Source: Nesterenkonia sp. F (GTDB taxonomy: Bacteria; Actinomycetota; Actinomycetes; Actinomycetales; Micrococcaceae). From it: DNA of 45,194 bases. Below are positions 24,592-35,073 of this stretch, in pieces. The stretch lies in contig NZ_AFRW01000057.1 in assembly GCF_000220985.1 (NCBI RefSeq), positions 1-45,194 of the forward strand. The letters run 5' to 3'. The notes beneath the pieces were generated by a model, which was given only the letters and a program-made list of their open reading frames with translations, was not told the origin of the DNA and did no database searches. Position 1 is the first letter of the stretch. Each line of letters opens with the position of its first letter. The translations under genes and the position numbers were made by a program.

Positions 24592-25749
24592 ATGACTGCG
24601 ACTTCCGCTCCGGAGAGCACCGGCCCGTCCCAGGACCTGCACGAGACCATCCGTCCGCTCCCCAAGGTCAGCCTCCACGACCATCTCGACGGCGGGCTGC
24701 GCCCGTCGACGATGATCGAGCTCGCCGCCGAGATCGACCACGAGCTGCCCGCCGAGACCCCGGAGGCGCTCGCCGACTGGTTCGTCCGGGCCTCGACGTC
24801 CGGGTCTCTCGAGGCGTACCTGGCAGGCTTCGCCCACACCACCGCCGTGATGCAGACTGCCGAGTCGCTGCGCCGCGTGGCCCGCGAGTACGTCGAGGAC
24901 CTGGCCGCCGACGGCGTCGTCTACGGCGAGGTGCGCTGGGCCCCCGAGCAGCACCAGCGGCGGGGACTGTCCCTGGACGAGGCCGTCGAGGCCGTCCGGA
25001 CCGGACTCGACGAGGGTGTCGCCGCCGTCGAGGAGCAGGACGGGATCATCATCGTCGGACAGCTGATCTCGGCGATGCGGCAGAACGACCGCGGCGAGGA
25101 GATCGCCGACCTGGCGGTGCGGCACCGCGGCGCCGGCGTGGTCGGCTTCGACATCGCCGGACCGGAGGACGGCTTTCCGCCGGTCCGGTTCGCCGCGGCC
25201 TTCACCGAGCTGGCGACGCAGATGGTCCCGACGACGGTCCACGCCGGGGAGGCCGACGGCGTGGAGTCGATCCGCGACGCCCTCGTCTCCGGGCGGGCAC
25301 GCCGCCTGGGACACGGCGTCCGCGTCGCCGAGGACATCACCGTCGTCGACGACCCTGCGGCCGCCGAGGAGGAGGGCGCCGCCGAGGACGAGCAGGTCTT
25401 CCAGGTGGAGCTCGGGCCCGTCGCCCGCTGGATCCGCGACCGCGAGGTCCACCTCGAGGTCTGCCCGACCTCCAACCTGCAGACCGGGGCGACGGCGGGC
25501 TTCGGTCCGGAGCTGGCCGACCATCCCGTCGACATGCTCCACCAGCTGGGCTTCAACGTCGGCATCAACACCGACAACCGTCTGGTCTCGGGCGTGACGC
25601 TCACTGGGGAGCTGGCTCTGCTGGCCTCGACCTTCGGCTACGAGCTGGCCGAGCTGGCCGACTTCCAGATCAACGCGCTGGAGTCGTCCTTCCTGGGGCT
25701 GGACGAGCGCGAGGCGCTCTCGGCCATGATCCTCGAAGCCTGGCAGTGA
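24592..25749 (+). CDS. add: Adenosine deaminase
   Basis: Zinc hydrolase that converts adenosine and deoxyadenosine to inosine forms for purine salvage. 385 residues. Metal and active-site motifs are LHDHLDGGLRP (zinc His pair, about residues 28-38), TVHAGEAD (zinc His and catalytic Glu), RLGHGVR (catalytic His), and NTDNRLVSG with the zinc/catalytic Asp. The last motif has Asn-Arg where many enzymes have Asp-Pro, as is usual for the actinobacterial adenosine deaminase branch. An acidic insert at about 258-271 follows RVAEDITVVDD. It is followed 10 bases later by MazG, so two nucleotide-handling enzymes may be co-transcribed. Confidence 0.95.
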   Translation: MTATSAPESTGPSQDLHETIRPLPKVSLHDHLDGGLRPSTMIELAAEIDHELPAETPEALADWFVRASTSGSLEAYLAGFAHTTAVMQTAESLRRVAREYVEDLAADGVVYGEVRWAPEQHQRRGLSLDEAVEAVRTGLDEGVAAVEEQDGIIIVGQLISAMRQNDRGEEIADLAVRHRGAGVVGFDIAGPEDGFPPVRFAAAFTELATQMVPTTVHAGEADGVESIRDALVSGRARRLGHGVRVAEDITVVDDPAAAEEEGAAEDEQVFQVELGPVARWIRDREVHLEVCPTSNLQTGATAGFGPELADHPVDMLHQLGFNVGINTDNRLVSGVTLTGELALLASTFGYELAELADFQINALESSFLGLDEREALSAMILEAWQ

Positions 25750-25759
25750 TCCGCGCCGC

Positions 25760-27878
<2,119 letters not shown>

Positions 27879-27940
27879 TCCGCCCGACGCGCTGAGCGCC
27901 CGAGCTGTCGGGCGCCGGTCGTCCAGCCGGCTCCCCATCC

Positions 27941-27974
27941 TGCGGCCGGGCCCCTCGCGAGGGGCCCGGCCGCA
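27941..27974. terminator. Perfect 34-base palindrome downstream of enolase
   Basis: A 17-base arm (27941-27957) meets its exact complement (27958-27974) with no spacer. It lies 63 bases after the eno stop and 170 before the next start, and it has no U-run. It is probably a transcript-end hairpin for the highly expressed eno mRNA. Confidence 0.65.
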
Positions 27975-28051
27975 GGCGTCTCCGGAGCCGGCGCCGGGAG
28001 GGATCCTCCCGGTCAGCGCGTGTCCGGCGCGGCGCGGCCCCGACGTCGCAC

Positions 28052-28057
28052 TACCCT
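28052..28057 (+). promoter_or_regulatory. Candidate -10 box for the ftsB-like gene
   Basis: TACCCT follows the eno terminator and would start a transcript near 28064, about 80 bases before ATG 28145. No convincing -35 box is seen. Confidence 0.4.
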
Positions 28058-28144
28058 GAAGGTCCGACGTCGACCACCGGCGTCGAAGCAGGCCGTCGAC
28101 AGACGGCGGCGCCGAGTCCCGCGCCGCCGGGGAAGGGAGGTGCC

Positions 28145-28741
28145 ATGGCCGCACGTCAGGACCGCGCCGCCCGCCGCATCGCCGAGCGCGAGCAGGTCTC
28201 GGGCGAGATCCGCATGCCCGCCCGCGCCGCGGCCCGCCGCCCCGGTCGGATCGGCTCGTCCCGCTCCGCCGCCTCCGCCCGCGCCGGGACGACCGCCGAC
28301 GCCTCCTCCGACGGCACCGGATCCGCGGGCCGCAGCCCGGTCAGCGCCCGCACCCGGGTCCCCGAACGGACGGTCTCCGGACGCATGATCGTGCTGACCG
28401 TGGTCGCCCTGGTGGTGCTCTCCTTCCTGGTCCCCACAGTCCGCACCTACGTCCAGCAGCGTGTCGAGCTCGGCGAGCTCGAGTCCGAGATCTCCGCCGC
28501 GCAGCAGGAGCAGGACGAGCTCCAGGACCAGATCGCCCGCTGGGACGATCCCGAGTACATCCGGCAGCAGGCGCGTGAACGGGTGGACCTGGTGATGCCG
28601 GGGGAGAAGCGGTATCACGTGGTCGGGGACCTCGACGCCCGGGAGGCGGACGGGACGCCCCCCGCCGACGGCGAGGTCCGGCATGATCTGCCCTGGGCCG
28701 AGGCGCTCTGGGATTCGCTGGTCCGTTCGGCGGTGGATTAG
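28145..28741 (+). CDS. Septum formation initiator (FtsB/DivIC family)
   Basis: 198-residue cell-division protein. A long basic, disordered cytoplasmic N-terminus of about 80 residues is followed by one transmembrane helix (MIVLTVVALVVLSFLVPTV, about 80-98). An extracytoplasmic coiled coil follows (VQQRVELGELESEISAAQQEQDELQ region), then the family motif DDPEYIRQQARERVDLVMPGE. FtsB/DivIC proteins link FtsQ and FtsL at the septum. The position between eno and DUF501 is the conserved actinobacterial setting. GAAGGGAGGTGCC precedes the ATG. Confidence 0.92.
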   Translation: MAARQDRAARRIAEREQVSGEIRMPARAAARRPGRIGSSRSAASARAGTTADASSDGTGSAGRSPVSARTRVPERTVSGRMIVLTVVALVVLSFLVPTVRTYVQQRVELGELESEISAAQQEQDELQDQIARWDDPEYIRQQARERVDLVMPGEKRYHVVGDLDAREADGTPPADGEVRHDLPWAEALWDSLVRSAVD

Positions 28742-28893
28742 TCTCGACATCGATGTCCGGTGTGACTCGGCAGACATCCGGCGGCGCCTCGGCGGTCGAA
28801 CGTTCCGCCCCGCATGCGCCGCACCGGCTGCACGAGCCCGTCCCATCAGAACCCGGCGACGTCGCCGGCGCGCAGAGGAGACCGCAGATCACG

Positions 28894-29481
28894 ATGACCC
28901 AGCACGAGGCGACGCCGTCGGCGCAGGACCTGGAGACGCTCAGCCGCCAGCTGGGCCGCCCGGTGCGCGACGTCGTCGAGATCCCCGCCCGCTGCTGCTG
29001 CGGGAACCCGCTGGTCGCCGCGACCGCTCCGCGGCTGTCGAACGGGATCCCCTTCCCGACGACCTACTACCTGACCCACCCGACCGTCGTGCAGGCGGTC
29101 TCCCGGCTCGAGGCCGCCGGAGTGATGGCCGAGATGACCGAACGGCTCGCCGCCGACGAGCTGCTGGCCGCCGGCCACCGCGCCGCCCACGAGGACTACC
29201 TCGAGCGTCGCGAACAGATCCGACGGCGGGCCGGGCTGGATCCGGTCTGGGAGATCGACGGCGTCAGCGCCGGGGGCATGCCCGAACGCGTCAAGTGCCT
29301 GCATGTTCTGGTCGGCCACGCCCTCGCCGTCGGCCCGGGCATCACCCCGCTGGGGGACGAGACCCTGGAGCGCATCGTGGAGGACTGGACTCCGCAGATG
29401 TGCACCTGCGCGACCGCCTGGGATCACGACGCCGACGTCCCGACCGAGGACCTCAGCCGTCACGTCCGGCGCCGGAGCTGA
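28894..29481 (+). CDS. DUF501 family protein
   Basis: 195 residues with no known activity. It has the conserved DUF501 features: LSRQLGRPVRDVVEIPARC, the Cys-rich RCCCGNPLV (which may bind metal), FPTTYYLTHPTVVQAVSRLEAAG, and a C-terminal MPERVKCLHVLVGHALA with GCxCG-like Cys residues (MCTCATAW) near the end. ATG 28894 is chosen because homologues begin close to this point. An in-frame ATG at 28753 lies eight bases after a TAGTCT box and could be a leaderless longer start. The gene sits between ftsB and ppx, as in many actinobacteria. Confidence 0.88.
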   Translation: MTQHEATPSAQDLETLSRQLGRPVRDVVEIPARCCCGNPLVAATAPRLSNGIPFPTTYYLTHPTVVQAVSRLEAAGVMAEMTERLAADELLAAGHRAAHEDYLERREQIRRRAGLDPVWEIDGVSAGGMPERVKCLHVLVGHALAVGPGITPLGDETLERIVEDWTPQMCTCATAWDHDADVPTEDLSRHVRRRS

Positions 29482-29491
29482 AGGAGCAGAC

Positions 29492-30520
29492 ATGAGAGTT
29501 GCCGCCATCGACTGCGGGACGAATTCGATCCGCCTGCTGATCGCCGACGTCGGACGCCGGCCCGCGGAGGAGCGGCCCGAGCGTCATGACCCGTACGGGC
29601 ATCGCCTCGGCTGCCCGGTGCGGACCTCCCCGCTGACCGACGTGGTGCGCCAGATGATCGTGGTGCGGCTCGGCGAGGACGTGGACTCCACCGGCCGATT
29701 CTCCGAGGCCGCCCTCGAGCGGACCTTCGCGGCCGTCGACCAGTACGCCGCGCTCATCCGCCGCCACGACGTCGAGGCGGTGCGCTTCGTGGCCACCTCG
29801 GCCACGCGGGACGCGGCGAATCGCGACGTCTTCATCCGGGGAGTGGAAGAGCGCCTCGGCGTCGAGCCGGAGGTCATCCGCGGCAGCGAAGAGGCGGGCC
29901 TGTCCTTCACCGGCGCGTCGTCGCTGCTGGACGCGGACCCCGAGCGGAAGGTCCTCGTCGTCGACCTCGGCGGCGGGTCCACGGAGTTCGTGCTGGGCAC
30001 CTCCGACGGCATGACCCACTCGATCTCCACCGACATGGGATGCGTGCGCTTCACCGAGCGGCACCTGCACAGCGATCCGCCGCGGGAGACCGAGACCTCG
30101 ATGGCGAGCTTCGAGACGCTCTCCTTCCTGGAGGACGTCTCCCAGGTGATGCCGCTGGACGAGACCGACGTGGTCATCGGCGTGGCCGGCACGGTCACCA
30201 CCGTCACCGCCCACGCCCTCGGCCTGGAGGACTACGACCCCGACCTCATCCACGGCGCGGAGATCGGTCTGGACCAGTACCAGCAGTCTGTGGACCAGCT
30301 GCTCACCGCATCCCGGGACGAGCGCGCCCATATGCCGTTCATGCACCCCGGACGCGTCGACGTCATCGGCGCCGGCGCGCTGATCTGGGGAACCATCCTC
30401 GACTACGTGAACACGGTCACGGATGGGCGCGTGACCTCCGCGGTGGCCTCCGAGCATGACATCCTGGACGGCATCGCCCTCTCGCTGGCCGCCGGTCGCG
30501 AGCCCCAGATCGCCGGTTGA
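29492..30520 (+). CDS. ppx: Ppx/GppA-family exopolyphosphatase
   Basis: Acts on inorganic polyphosphate and/or pppGpp. 342 residues with the ASKHA ATPase fold: RVAAIDCGTNSIRLLI (phosphate 1 loop), the VRFVATSATRDAANR segment, RGSEEAGLSFTGA, and LVVDLGGGSTEFVLG (phosphate 2 loop). IGVAGTVTTVTAHAL follows. The short length without the C-terminal HD domain is typical of the shorter actinobacterial Ppx proteins. Activity on polyphosphate versus pppGpp cannot be separated by eye. AAGGAGCAGAC precedes ATG 29492. The gene is 11 bases downstream of DUF501. Confidence 0.94.
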   Translation: MRVAAIDCGTNSIRLLIADVGRRPAEERPERHDPYGHRLGCPVRTSPLTDVVRQMIVVRLGEDVDSTGRFSEAALERTFAAVDQYAALIRRHDVEAVRFVATSATRDAANRDVFIRGVEERLGVEPEVIRGSEEAGLSFTGASSLLDADPERKVLVVDLGGGSTEFVLGTSDGMTHSISTDMGCVRFTERHLHSDPPRETETSMASFETLSFLEDVSQVMPLDETDVVIGVAGTVTTVTAHALGLEDYDPDLIHGAEIGLDQYQQSVDQLLTASRDERAHMPFMHPGRVDVIGAGALIWGTILDYVNTVTDGRVTSAVASEHDILDGIALSLAAGREPQIAG

Positions 30521-30539
30521 CCGGAGGACCTCGCAGACG

Positions 30540-32069
30540 ATGAGCCCGATGCCCCCGCAGAGCCCGGAGCCGCCGCGCCGTCGCCGTCCTCTCCGACTGC
30601 TGCGGTCGACGGCGGTCGTCGGCGCCCTCGTCCCGCTGATGCTGGCCCCGCAGGTCGGAGGAGCTCCCTCCGCCGAAGCCGACGCCTGGCGGGAGGCGCA
30701 GTACTGGCTGGACACCTACGGCGTCACCGAGGCCTGGAAGACCACGCAGGGCGAGGGCGTGCGGATCGCCGTGATGGACACCGGCATCGACGCCGAGCAC
30801 CCCGCGCTGAAGGACGCCGTCGTCGGGGGCACCGACGTCTCCGGCGGAGGAGACTCCGACGGCTCCCCGGTGGAGCAGATGACCGCCGAGCACGGCACGC
30901 TGGTCGGCTCGCTGGCCGCCGGCCGCGGCGCCGAGCCCAGCGGCGACGACCCCGAGGACCTGCCCGAGCCCCACGACTTCGAGGATTTCTCCGAGCAGGA
31001 CTGGAAGGAGTTCTGGGAGGACCTGCGCGAGGAGATGAGCACCTCCGGGGCGGCCGGAGCCGGCGTGGTCACGCGCGAGGCGCTGACCTCCGGCGCGGTG
31101 CGGGCCTCCGACCTGGTCGCCGGCGCGGCGATGTCGCCGGACGTGGAGCGCACCTCCGGCGTCGTCGGCGTCGCGCCGCAGGCGGACCTGCTGAGCATCT
31201 CCATGTCGCTGGAGATCCCCAGCTCCTACGACGTCCCGCTGGAGCAGCAGGTCGTCGACGGCGTGGACTGGGCGATCGAGCACGACGCCGACGTCCTGAA
31301 CATGTCCTTCGGCCTGCCCAACCAGCAGGAGTGGCCGAGGTCCTGGGACCGGGCCTTCCAGCGGGCCGAGGAGAACGACGTGCTGGTCGTCGCCGCCGCC
31401 GGGAATCGGATCTCCGGGCAGTGGAGCGTCGGCGCGCCGGCCTCGATCCCCGGAGTGGTCACCGTCGCCGGGGTCACCGAGGAGGAGGAGATCAGCCAGG
31501 ACGCCTCGGCCCAGGGCATCGCGGTGGACCTCGCGGCCCCGTCCGAGCCGCTGGTCGGGGCGGTGCCCGACGGCGGCTACGCACAGTGGTCGGGAACCTC
31601 CGGGGCCTCGCCGATCGTCGCCGGAGCGGCGGCGCTGGTGATGGCCGCCCATCCGGACCTGCCGGTCGCGGAGGTCCGCCACCGGCTGCTGGCCACCGCC
31701 GAGGACGCCGGGCCCGAGGGCGTCGATCCCGAGTTCGGCCGCGGGATCCTCGACGTCGCCGCCGCTGTGGACAGCGACGACGTCCCGGAGTACGACGAGG
31801 CGGACTATCAGTCGCTGGCCGAGTGGGTGCGCATCCACCGGCGCGGGGACTCCGAGACCTCCCAGCACGTCGACATCCCCGAGGACTCCGGGGTGACGCC
31901 GGGGCCGGAGGGTGATCCGCGGGCCCGCCCGCAGTCGGAGGAGGCCGCGACCGTCCAGGACTGGGCCGGAGCGACCACGCTCGGCGTCGCCGCCCTGGTG
32001 GTGGTGCTGATCGTCGCCGGCGCGGCCTCCCATCTGACCCTGCGGAGGCGTCGCGTCACAGGTCGCTGA
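30540..32069 (+). CDS. Membrane-anchored S8 (subtilisin) protease, mycosin-like
   Basis: 509 residues. A signal peptide (basic RRRRPLRLLRS then STAVVGALVPLMLAPQVGG) leads into a subtilisin domain. The triad is Asp80 in IAVMDTGID, His118 in AEHGTLVGS and Ser354 in SGTSGASP, with Asn289 of the oxyanion hole in AAAGN. A C-terminal helix (TLGVAALVVVLIVAGAASHL) is followed by a short basic tail, so the enzyme is anchored outside the cell. This topology is that of mycosins (MycP), the proteases of ESX systems, but it lies 6 kb from the T7SS genes, so a T7SS role is inferred only. An unusual acidic insert (about residues 132-165, Asp/Glu/Pro-rich) sits between the His and Ser regions. It follows ppx by 19 bases. 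Confidence 0.88.
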   Translation: MSPMPPQSPEPPRRRRPLRLLRSTAVVGALVPLMLAPQVGGAPSAEADAWREAQYWLDTYGVTEAWKTTQGEGVRIAVMDTGIDAEHPALKDAVVGGTDVSGGGDSDGSPVEQMTAEHGTLVGSLAAGRGAEPSGDDPEDLPEPHDFEDFSEQDWKEFWEDLREEMSTSGAAGAGVVTREALTSGAVRASDLVAGAAMSPDVERTSGVVGVAPQADLLSISMSLEIPSSYDVPLEQQVVDGVDWAIEHDADVLNMSFGLPNQQEWPRSWDRAFQRAEENDVLVVAAAGNRISGQWSVGAPASIPGVVTVAGVTEEEEISQDASAQGIAVDLAAPSEPLVGAVPDGGYAQWSGTSGASPIVAGAAALVMAAHPDLPVAEVRHRLLATAEDAGPEGVDPEFGRGILDVAAAVDSDDVPEYDEADYQSLAEWVRIHRRGDSETSQHVDIPEDSGVTPGPEGDPRARPQSEEAATVQDWAGATTLGVAALVVVLIVAGAASHLTLRRRRVTGR

Positions 32070-32112
32070 GCCGCGACGTCGGACGGAGTAGACTGCTGAT
32101 GTTGCGCATCGC

Positions 32113-32158
32113 ACTGTGGCGGTGGAGCACGGCGACCCCGCCGTGGTCCGCCGCCACA
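32113..32158. terminator. Strong hairpin after the S8 protease
   Basis: Arms 32113-32133 and 32138-32158 pair over 21 positions with one G-T pair and one mismatch, around a four-base loop. A TAGACT box at 32089-32094 lies just upstream. It may end the protease transcript, or be a short structured RNA with its own promoter. Confidence 0.55.
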
Positions 32159-32198
32159 GGCGTGTGCGAGCAGTTCACGTTCACGTCAGCAACCCGGC

Positions 32199-32204
32199 TA
32201 GGAT
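32199..32204 (+). promoter_or_regulatory. -10 box of a leaderless promoter for ndh
   Basis: TAGGAT ends six bases before ATG 32211. TTCACG at 32174-32179 could be a poor -35 box with a 19-base spacer. No ribosome-binding sequence precedes the ATG. Confidence 0.65.
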
Positions 32205-32210
32205 GACTCC

Positions 32211-33581
32211 ATGGCAACCTCGCAGAAGCTCTCAGACAAACCGCGCACGCTGATCGTCGGAGGCGGCTACGTCGGCCTGACCGTCGCGCAGCAGCTGCAG
32301 AAGAAGGTCAAGGAGGCCGGCGGGGTCGTCACTCTGGTCGACCCGCTGCCCTACATGACCTACCAGCCCTTCCTCCCGGAGGTCGTGGGCGGACACATCG
32401 AGGCTCGCCATGCCGTCGTCTCCCACCGCAAGCATCTGAAGGACACCGAGGTCGTCACCGGCAAGGTCACCGGCGTCGACCACGAGGCCCGCACCGCCAC
32501 GGTCGAGCTGGACGACGGCGACACCATCGAGCTGTCCTATCAGGACGTCGTCATGGCCGCCGGTGCGACGACGCGCACCTTCCCGATCGAGGGCCTGGCC
32601 GAGCAGGGCATCGGTCTGAAGACCATCGAGGAGGCGCTGACGCTGCGCAACCAGATCCTCGACGACATCGAGGCCGCCTCGACGATGACCGACGAGAAGG
32701 CCAAGGCGCGGGCACTGACCTTCACCGTGGTCGGCGGCGGCTTCGCCGGCATCGAGTGCATCGCCGAGATCGAGGACATCGTCCGCGCCGCAGTGGACGC
32801 GAACCCGCGGCTGAGCCAGTCCGACGTGCGCATCGTCCTCGTCGAGGCCATGGGCCGCATCATGCCCGAGGTCTCCGAGGACCAGGCCGAGGGCGTCGTC
32901 GAGCACCTGCGCTCCCGCGGCATCGAGGTGCTGCTGAACACCTCGCTGGGCTCGGCCGTCGACGGCGAGCTGCAGCTGATCGACATGGCCGACAAGTCCG
33001 AGATCGACCGCTTCGAGTCCGGCACGCTGGTCTGGACCGCCGGTGTGGCGGCCAACGCCGTGGCCAAGTCCTCCGGCTTCCCGGTCGACGAGCGCGGCCG
33101 GCTCAAGGGCTCGCCCACTCTGCAGATCGTCGACGACGAGGGCCGGGCGATCCCGGGCGCCTGGACCGCCGGCGACGTCGCCGCCACCCCGGACCTCACC
33201 GGCGCCGGCCCGGGCGGCTTCTGCGTGCCGAACGCCCAGCACGCCCTGCGCCAGGCGAAGATGCTGGCGAAGAACCTGCTGGCCGCCCGCGCCGGCGAGT
33301 CGCTGACCGAGTACAAGCACGAGTCCCTGGGGGCCGTCGCCGGGCTGGGCCTCTACAAGGGCGTCGGCAACCCGTTGGGCGTCAAGCTCACGGGCTTCCC
33401 GGCCTGGCTGGCCCACCGCGGCTACCACGGCATGGCCATCCCCACCGTCGAGCGCAAGGTCCGGGTGGCCAGCAACTGGCTGAACGAGCTGCTCTTCGGC
33501 CGCGACTTCACCCAGCTGCGCGATCTGGAGACCCCGCGTCGCCAGTTCGAGGAGGCGGCGACCCCCGCGACGAAGAAGTGA
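32211..33581 (+). CDS. ndh: Type II NADH dehydrogenase (NAD(P)/FAD-dependent oxidoreductase)
   Basis: Single-subunit, non-proton-pumping NADH:quinone oxidoreductase bound to the inner membrane face. 456 residues. The FAD-binding fold has LIVGGGYVGLT (about residues 14-24) and the NADH fold has FTVVGGGFAGIE. The quinone-site region follows APG-type sequence GAWTAGDVAATPDL with the FAD-contacting Asp, then GFCVPNAQHALRQAKMLA. The C-terminal amphipathic part (NWLNELLFGRDFTQLR) fits membrane docking. It feeds electrons from glycolysis and the TCA cycle to the same quinone pool as the sdh complex. A GC-rich hairpin follows at 33663-33712. Confidence 0.95.
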   Translation: MATSQKLSDKPRTLIVGGGYVGLTVAQQLQKKVKEAGGVVTLVDPLPYMTYQPFLPEVVGGHIEARHAVVSHRKHLKDTEVVTGKVTGVDHEARTATVELDDGDTIELSYQDVVMAAGATTRTFPIEGLAEQGIGLKTIEEALTLRNQILDDIEAASTMTDEKAKARALTFTVVGGGFAGIECIAEIEDIVRAAVDANPRLSQSDVRIVLVEAMGRIMPEVSEDQAEGVVEHLRSRGIEVLLNTSLGSAVDGELQLIDMADKSEIDRFESGTLVWTAGVAANAVAKSSGFPVDERGRLKGSPTLQIVDDEGRAIPGAWTAGDVAATPDLTGAGPGGFCVPNAQHALRQAKMLAKNLLAARAGESLTEYKHESLGAVAGLGLYKGVGNPLGVKLTGFPAWLAHRGYHGMAIPTVERKVRVASNWLNELLFGRDFTQLRDLETPRRQFEEAATPATKK

Positions 33582-33662
33582 CTCCTCGTCCGGCCTCTGC
33601 CTGACCTGCACCCCCGGTCGCCGGCGGACGGGATGGGCGATGAGGACCCCCGAGGACGACGA

Positions 33663-33712
33663 CGGCGGGCCGCCGCGGCGGATCTACGATGGATCCGCAC
33701 GGCGGCCCGCCG
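33663..33712. terminator. GC-rich hairpin downstream of ndh
   Basis: CGGCGGGCCGCC (33663-33674) pairs with GGCGGCCCGCCG (33701-33712), and further pairs form inside around GATC...GATC. It probably ends the ndh transcript. The loop contains TACGAT (33685-33690), which could be the -10 box of the tRNA gene 34 bases later. Confidence 0.5.
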
Positions 33713-33723
33713 TGCGCGTCTCG

Positions 33724-33797
33724 GCCCCCATAGCCCAATCGGAAGAGGCAGCTGATTTAAAATCAGCACAGTCTGGGTTCGAATCCCAGTGGGGGCA
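33724..33797 (+). tRNA. tRNA with UAA anticodon (Leu codon UUA), class I body
   Basis: A complete cloverleaf of 74 bases: acceptor stem GCCCCCA/TGGGGGC, short D arm 33733-33749, anticodon stem GCTGA/TCAGC with loop TTTAAAA (anticodon TAA at 33758-33760), variable loop ACAGT of only five bases, and T arm CTGGG-TTCGAAT-CCCAG. The discriminator is A and the following CC is encoded but the final A is not. By anticodon it reads UUA (Leu). tRNA-Leu normally has a long variable arm, so the short one is notable. UUA is rare in such a GC-rich genome. Confidence 0.9.
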
Positions 33798-33819
33798 CCG
33801 GCCTGCCGCGTCGCGCGGC

Positions 33820-35073
33820 TCAGCCGGCGTCGTCGAGGTCCGACTGCATGTCCGCGTGCATCGCCTCGGCGGCCTCCTGCGGCGTCTGCCGCCCGAAGAG
33901 GACCTCCTGGGAGTAGCGGTAGACGTGGTCGGGGAAGGCCGAGGCGCCCTCCGGCGGGATCGGCGTGGGGTCGCCGACCTCGGAGTCGAGCTCGGCGGCA
34001 TGGTCGGCCAGGATCTGCTCCTGCTCGGTGAGCTCGTCCCGGATGCTCTCCAGCGCGCCCTCGGCCGCGGGCATGCCCCGGTCGGTCAGGTTGATCTCGG
34101 TCGACTCCTCCGAGGTGGCGAGGAACTCGATGAAGTCCTGGACCTCCTCGGGGTGGTCGGTGTCGGAGGACCCCGAGTAGAACATCGACGGCTTGAAGAA
34201 CATCTGGTGGTCGCCGTCGCCGTCGATGCTGGGCATCCGCAGCGGGGTGAAGCTCGAGTCGGCGTACTCCGAGAGGCCGCCGATCATCGTGTCCCACCAG
34301 GTCCCCATCACGGCCTCGCCGCGGCCGGTCATCGACTGTTCGGCCGATCCGGGCGGCTGCTCCTCGGCCGACGCGGAGGGCGGCGGGTAGCCGCCGTCGT
34401 CGAGCAGGTCCAGCTGGAATTGGAAGTACGCGGCGGCGTCGGCCGGCTCGAAGCCCAGGTCGCCGGAGTCGGTGGTGATCTGGCGGCCGTGCTGACGCAG
34501 CCAGGTCTGCAGTCCGGCCGACTCGAGCAGCGGACTGACGCCGTACTCCCCGGTGGCCTCCGCCAGCTCGGCGGAGTACGCGCTGAACTCCTCCCAGGTC
34601 CAGGAGGTGTCGTCGGGCAGGTCCACGCCGGAGTCGGCGATCATCGAGTCGTTGGCCGCCAGCGTCATGACCGTCATCCCGTGCGGCATGGCCCAGACGC
34701 CGTCGTCGGTGGCGCCGGCGTCGCGCACGCCCGCGGCGATGCCGCTGAAGTCCATGGCGGAGAGGTCCAGCAGCGTGCCGTTCTCGGCGTACTCGCGGAG
34801 ATAGAGGGCGTCCATCTGGATGACGTCGGGGGCGTCTCCGGCGGCGGTCTGCGTCGCCAGCCGGTCCCAGTAGCCCGACCAGTCGGAGAACTCCGGTTCG
34901 ATCGTCACCCCGGGGTTCTTCTCCTCGTAGACGTCGATGAGCTCCTGGGTGTTCTCGTGCCGGCCGTCGTGGCCCCACCAGTAGAAGCGCAGCGTGACGT
35001 CGCCGTCGTCGCCGGCGGCGGATCCGGCGCCGCAGCCGGAGAGCAGCAGGGCCCCGGCCGTCAGGACGGCCAC
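33820..35073 (-). CDS. Extracellular solute-binding lipoprotein (ABC sugar transport, family 1)
   Basis: Lipid-anchored binding protein for an ABC importer, probably for a sugar or oligosaccharide. About 418 residues from GTG 35073. The lipobox is LLSGC, followed by a Gly/Ala/Asp linker and LRFYWWGHDGRHENTQELID, typical of family 1 solute-binding proteins. FSDWSGYWDRLATQTAAGDAPDVIQMDA is the usual second motif region, and FIEFLATSEE lies toward the C-terminus. GTG 35073 gives a very short signal peptide. ATG 35107 has an excellent GGGAGGAA site, but it reads in another frame unless one base near 35104 is removed, after which TALSTAASAPVAVLTAGALL completes a signal. An indel at the start is therefore likely. 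No permease or ATPase gene is adjacent. Confidence 0.85.
   Translation of the reverse strand: MAVLTAGALLLSGCGAGSAAGDDGDVTLRFYWWGHDGRHENTQELIDVYEEKNPGVTIEPEFSDWSGYWDRLATQTAAGDAPDVIQMDALYLREYAENGTLLDLSAMDFSGIAAGVRDAGATDDGVWAMPHGMTVMTLAANDSMIADSGVDLPDDTSWTWEEFSAYSAELAEATGEYGVSPLLESAGLQTWLRQHGRQITTDSGDLGFEPADAAAYFQFQLDLLDDGGYPPPSASAEEQPPGSAEQSMTGRGEAVMGTWWDTMIGGLSEYADSSFTPLRMPSIDGDGDHQMFFKPSMFYSGSSDTDHPEEVQDFIEFLATSEESTEINLTDRGMPAAEGALESIRDELTEQEQILADHAAELDSEVGDPTPIPPEGASAFPDHVYRYSQEVLFGRQTPQEAAEAMHADMQSDLDDAG

Noticed and set aside
33724-33797. tRNA gene considered as a phage or island attachment site
   Set aside because: No integrase gene and no repeat of the tRNA 3' end is seen in the flanking sequence.
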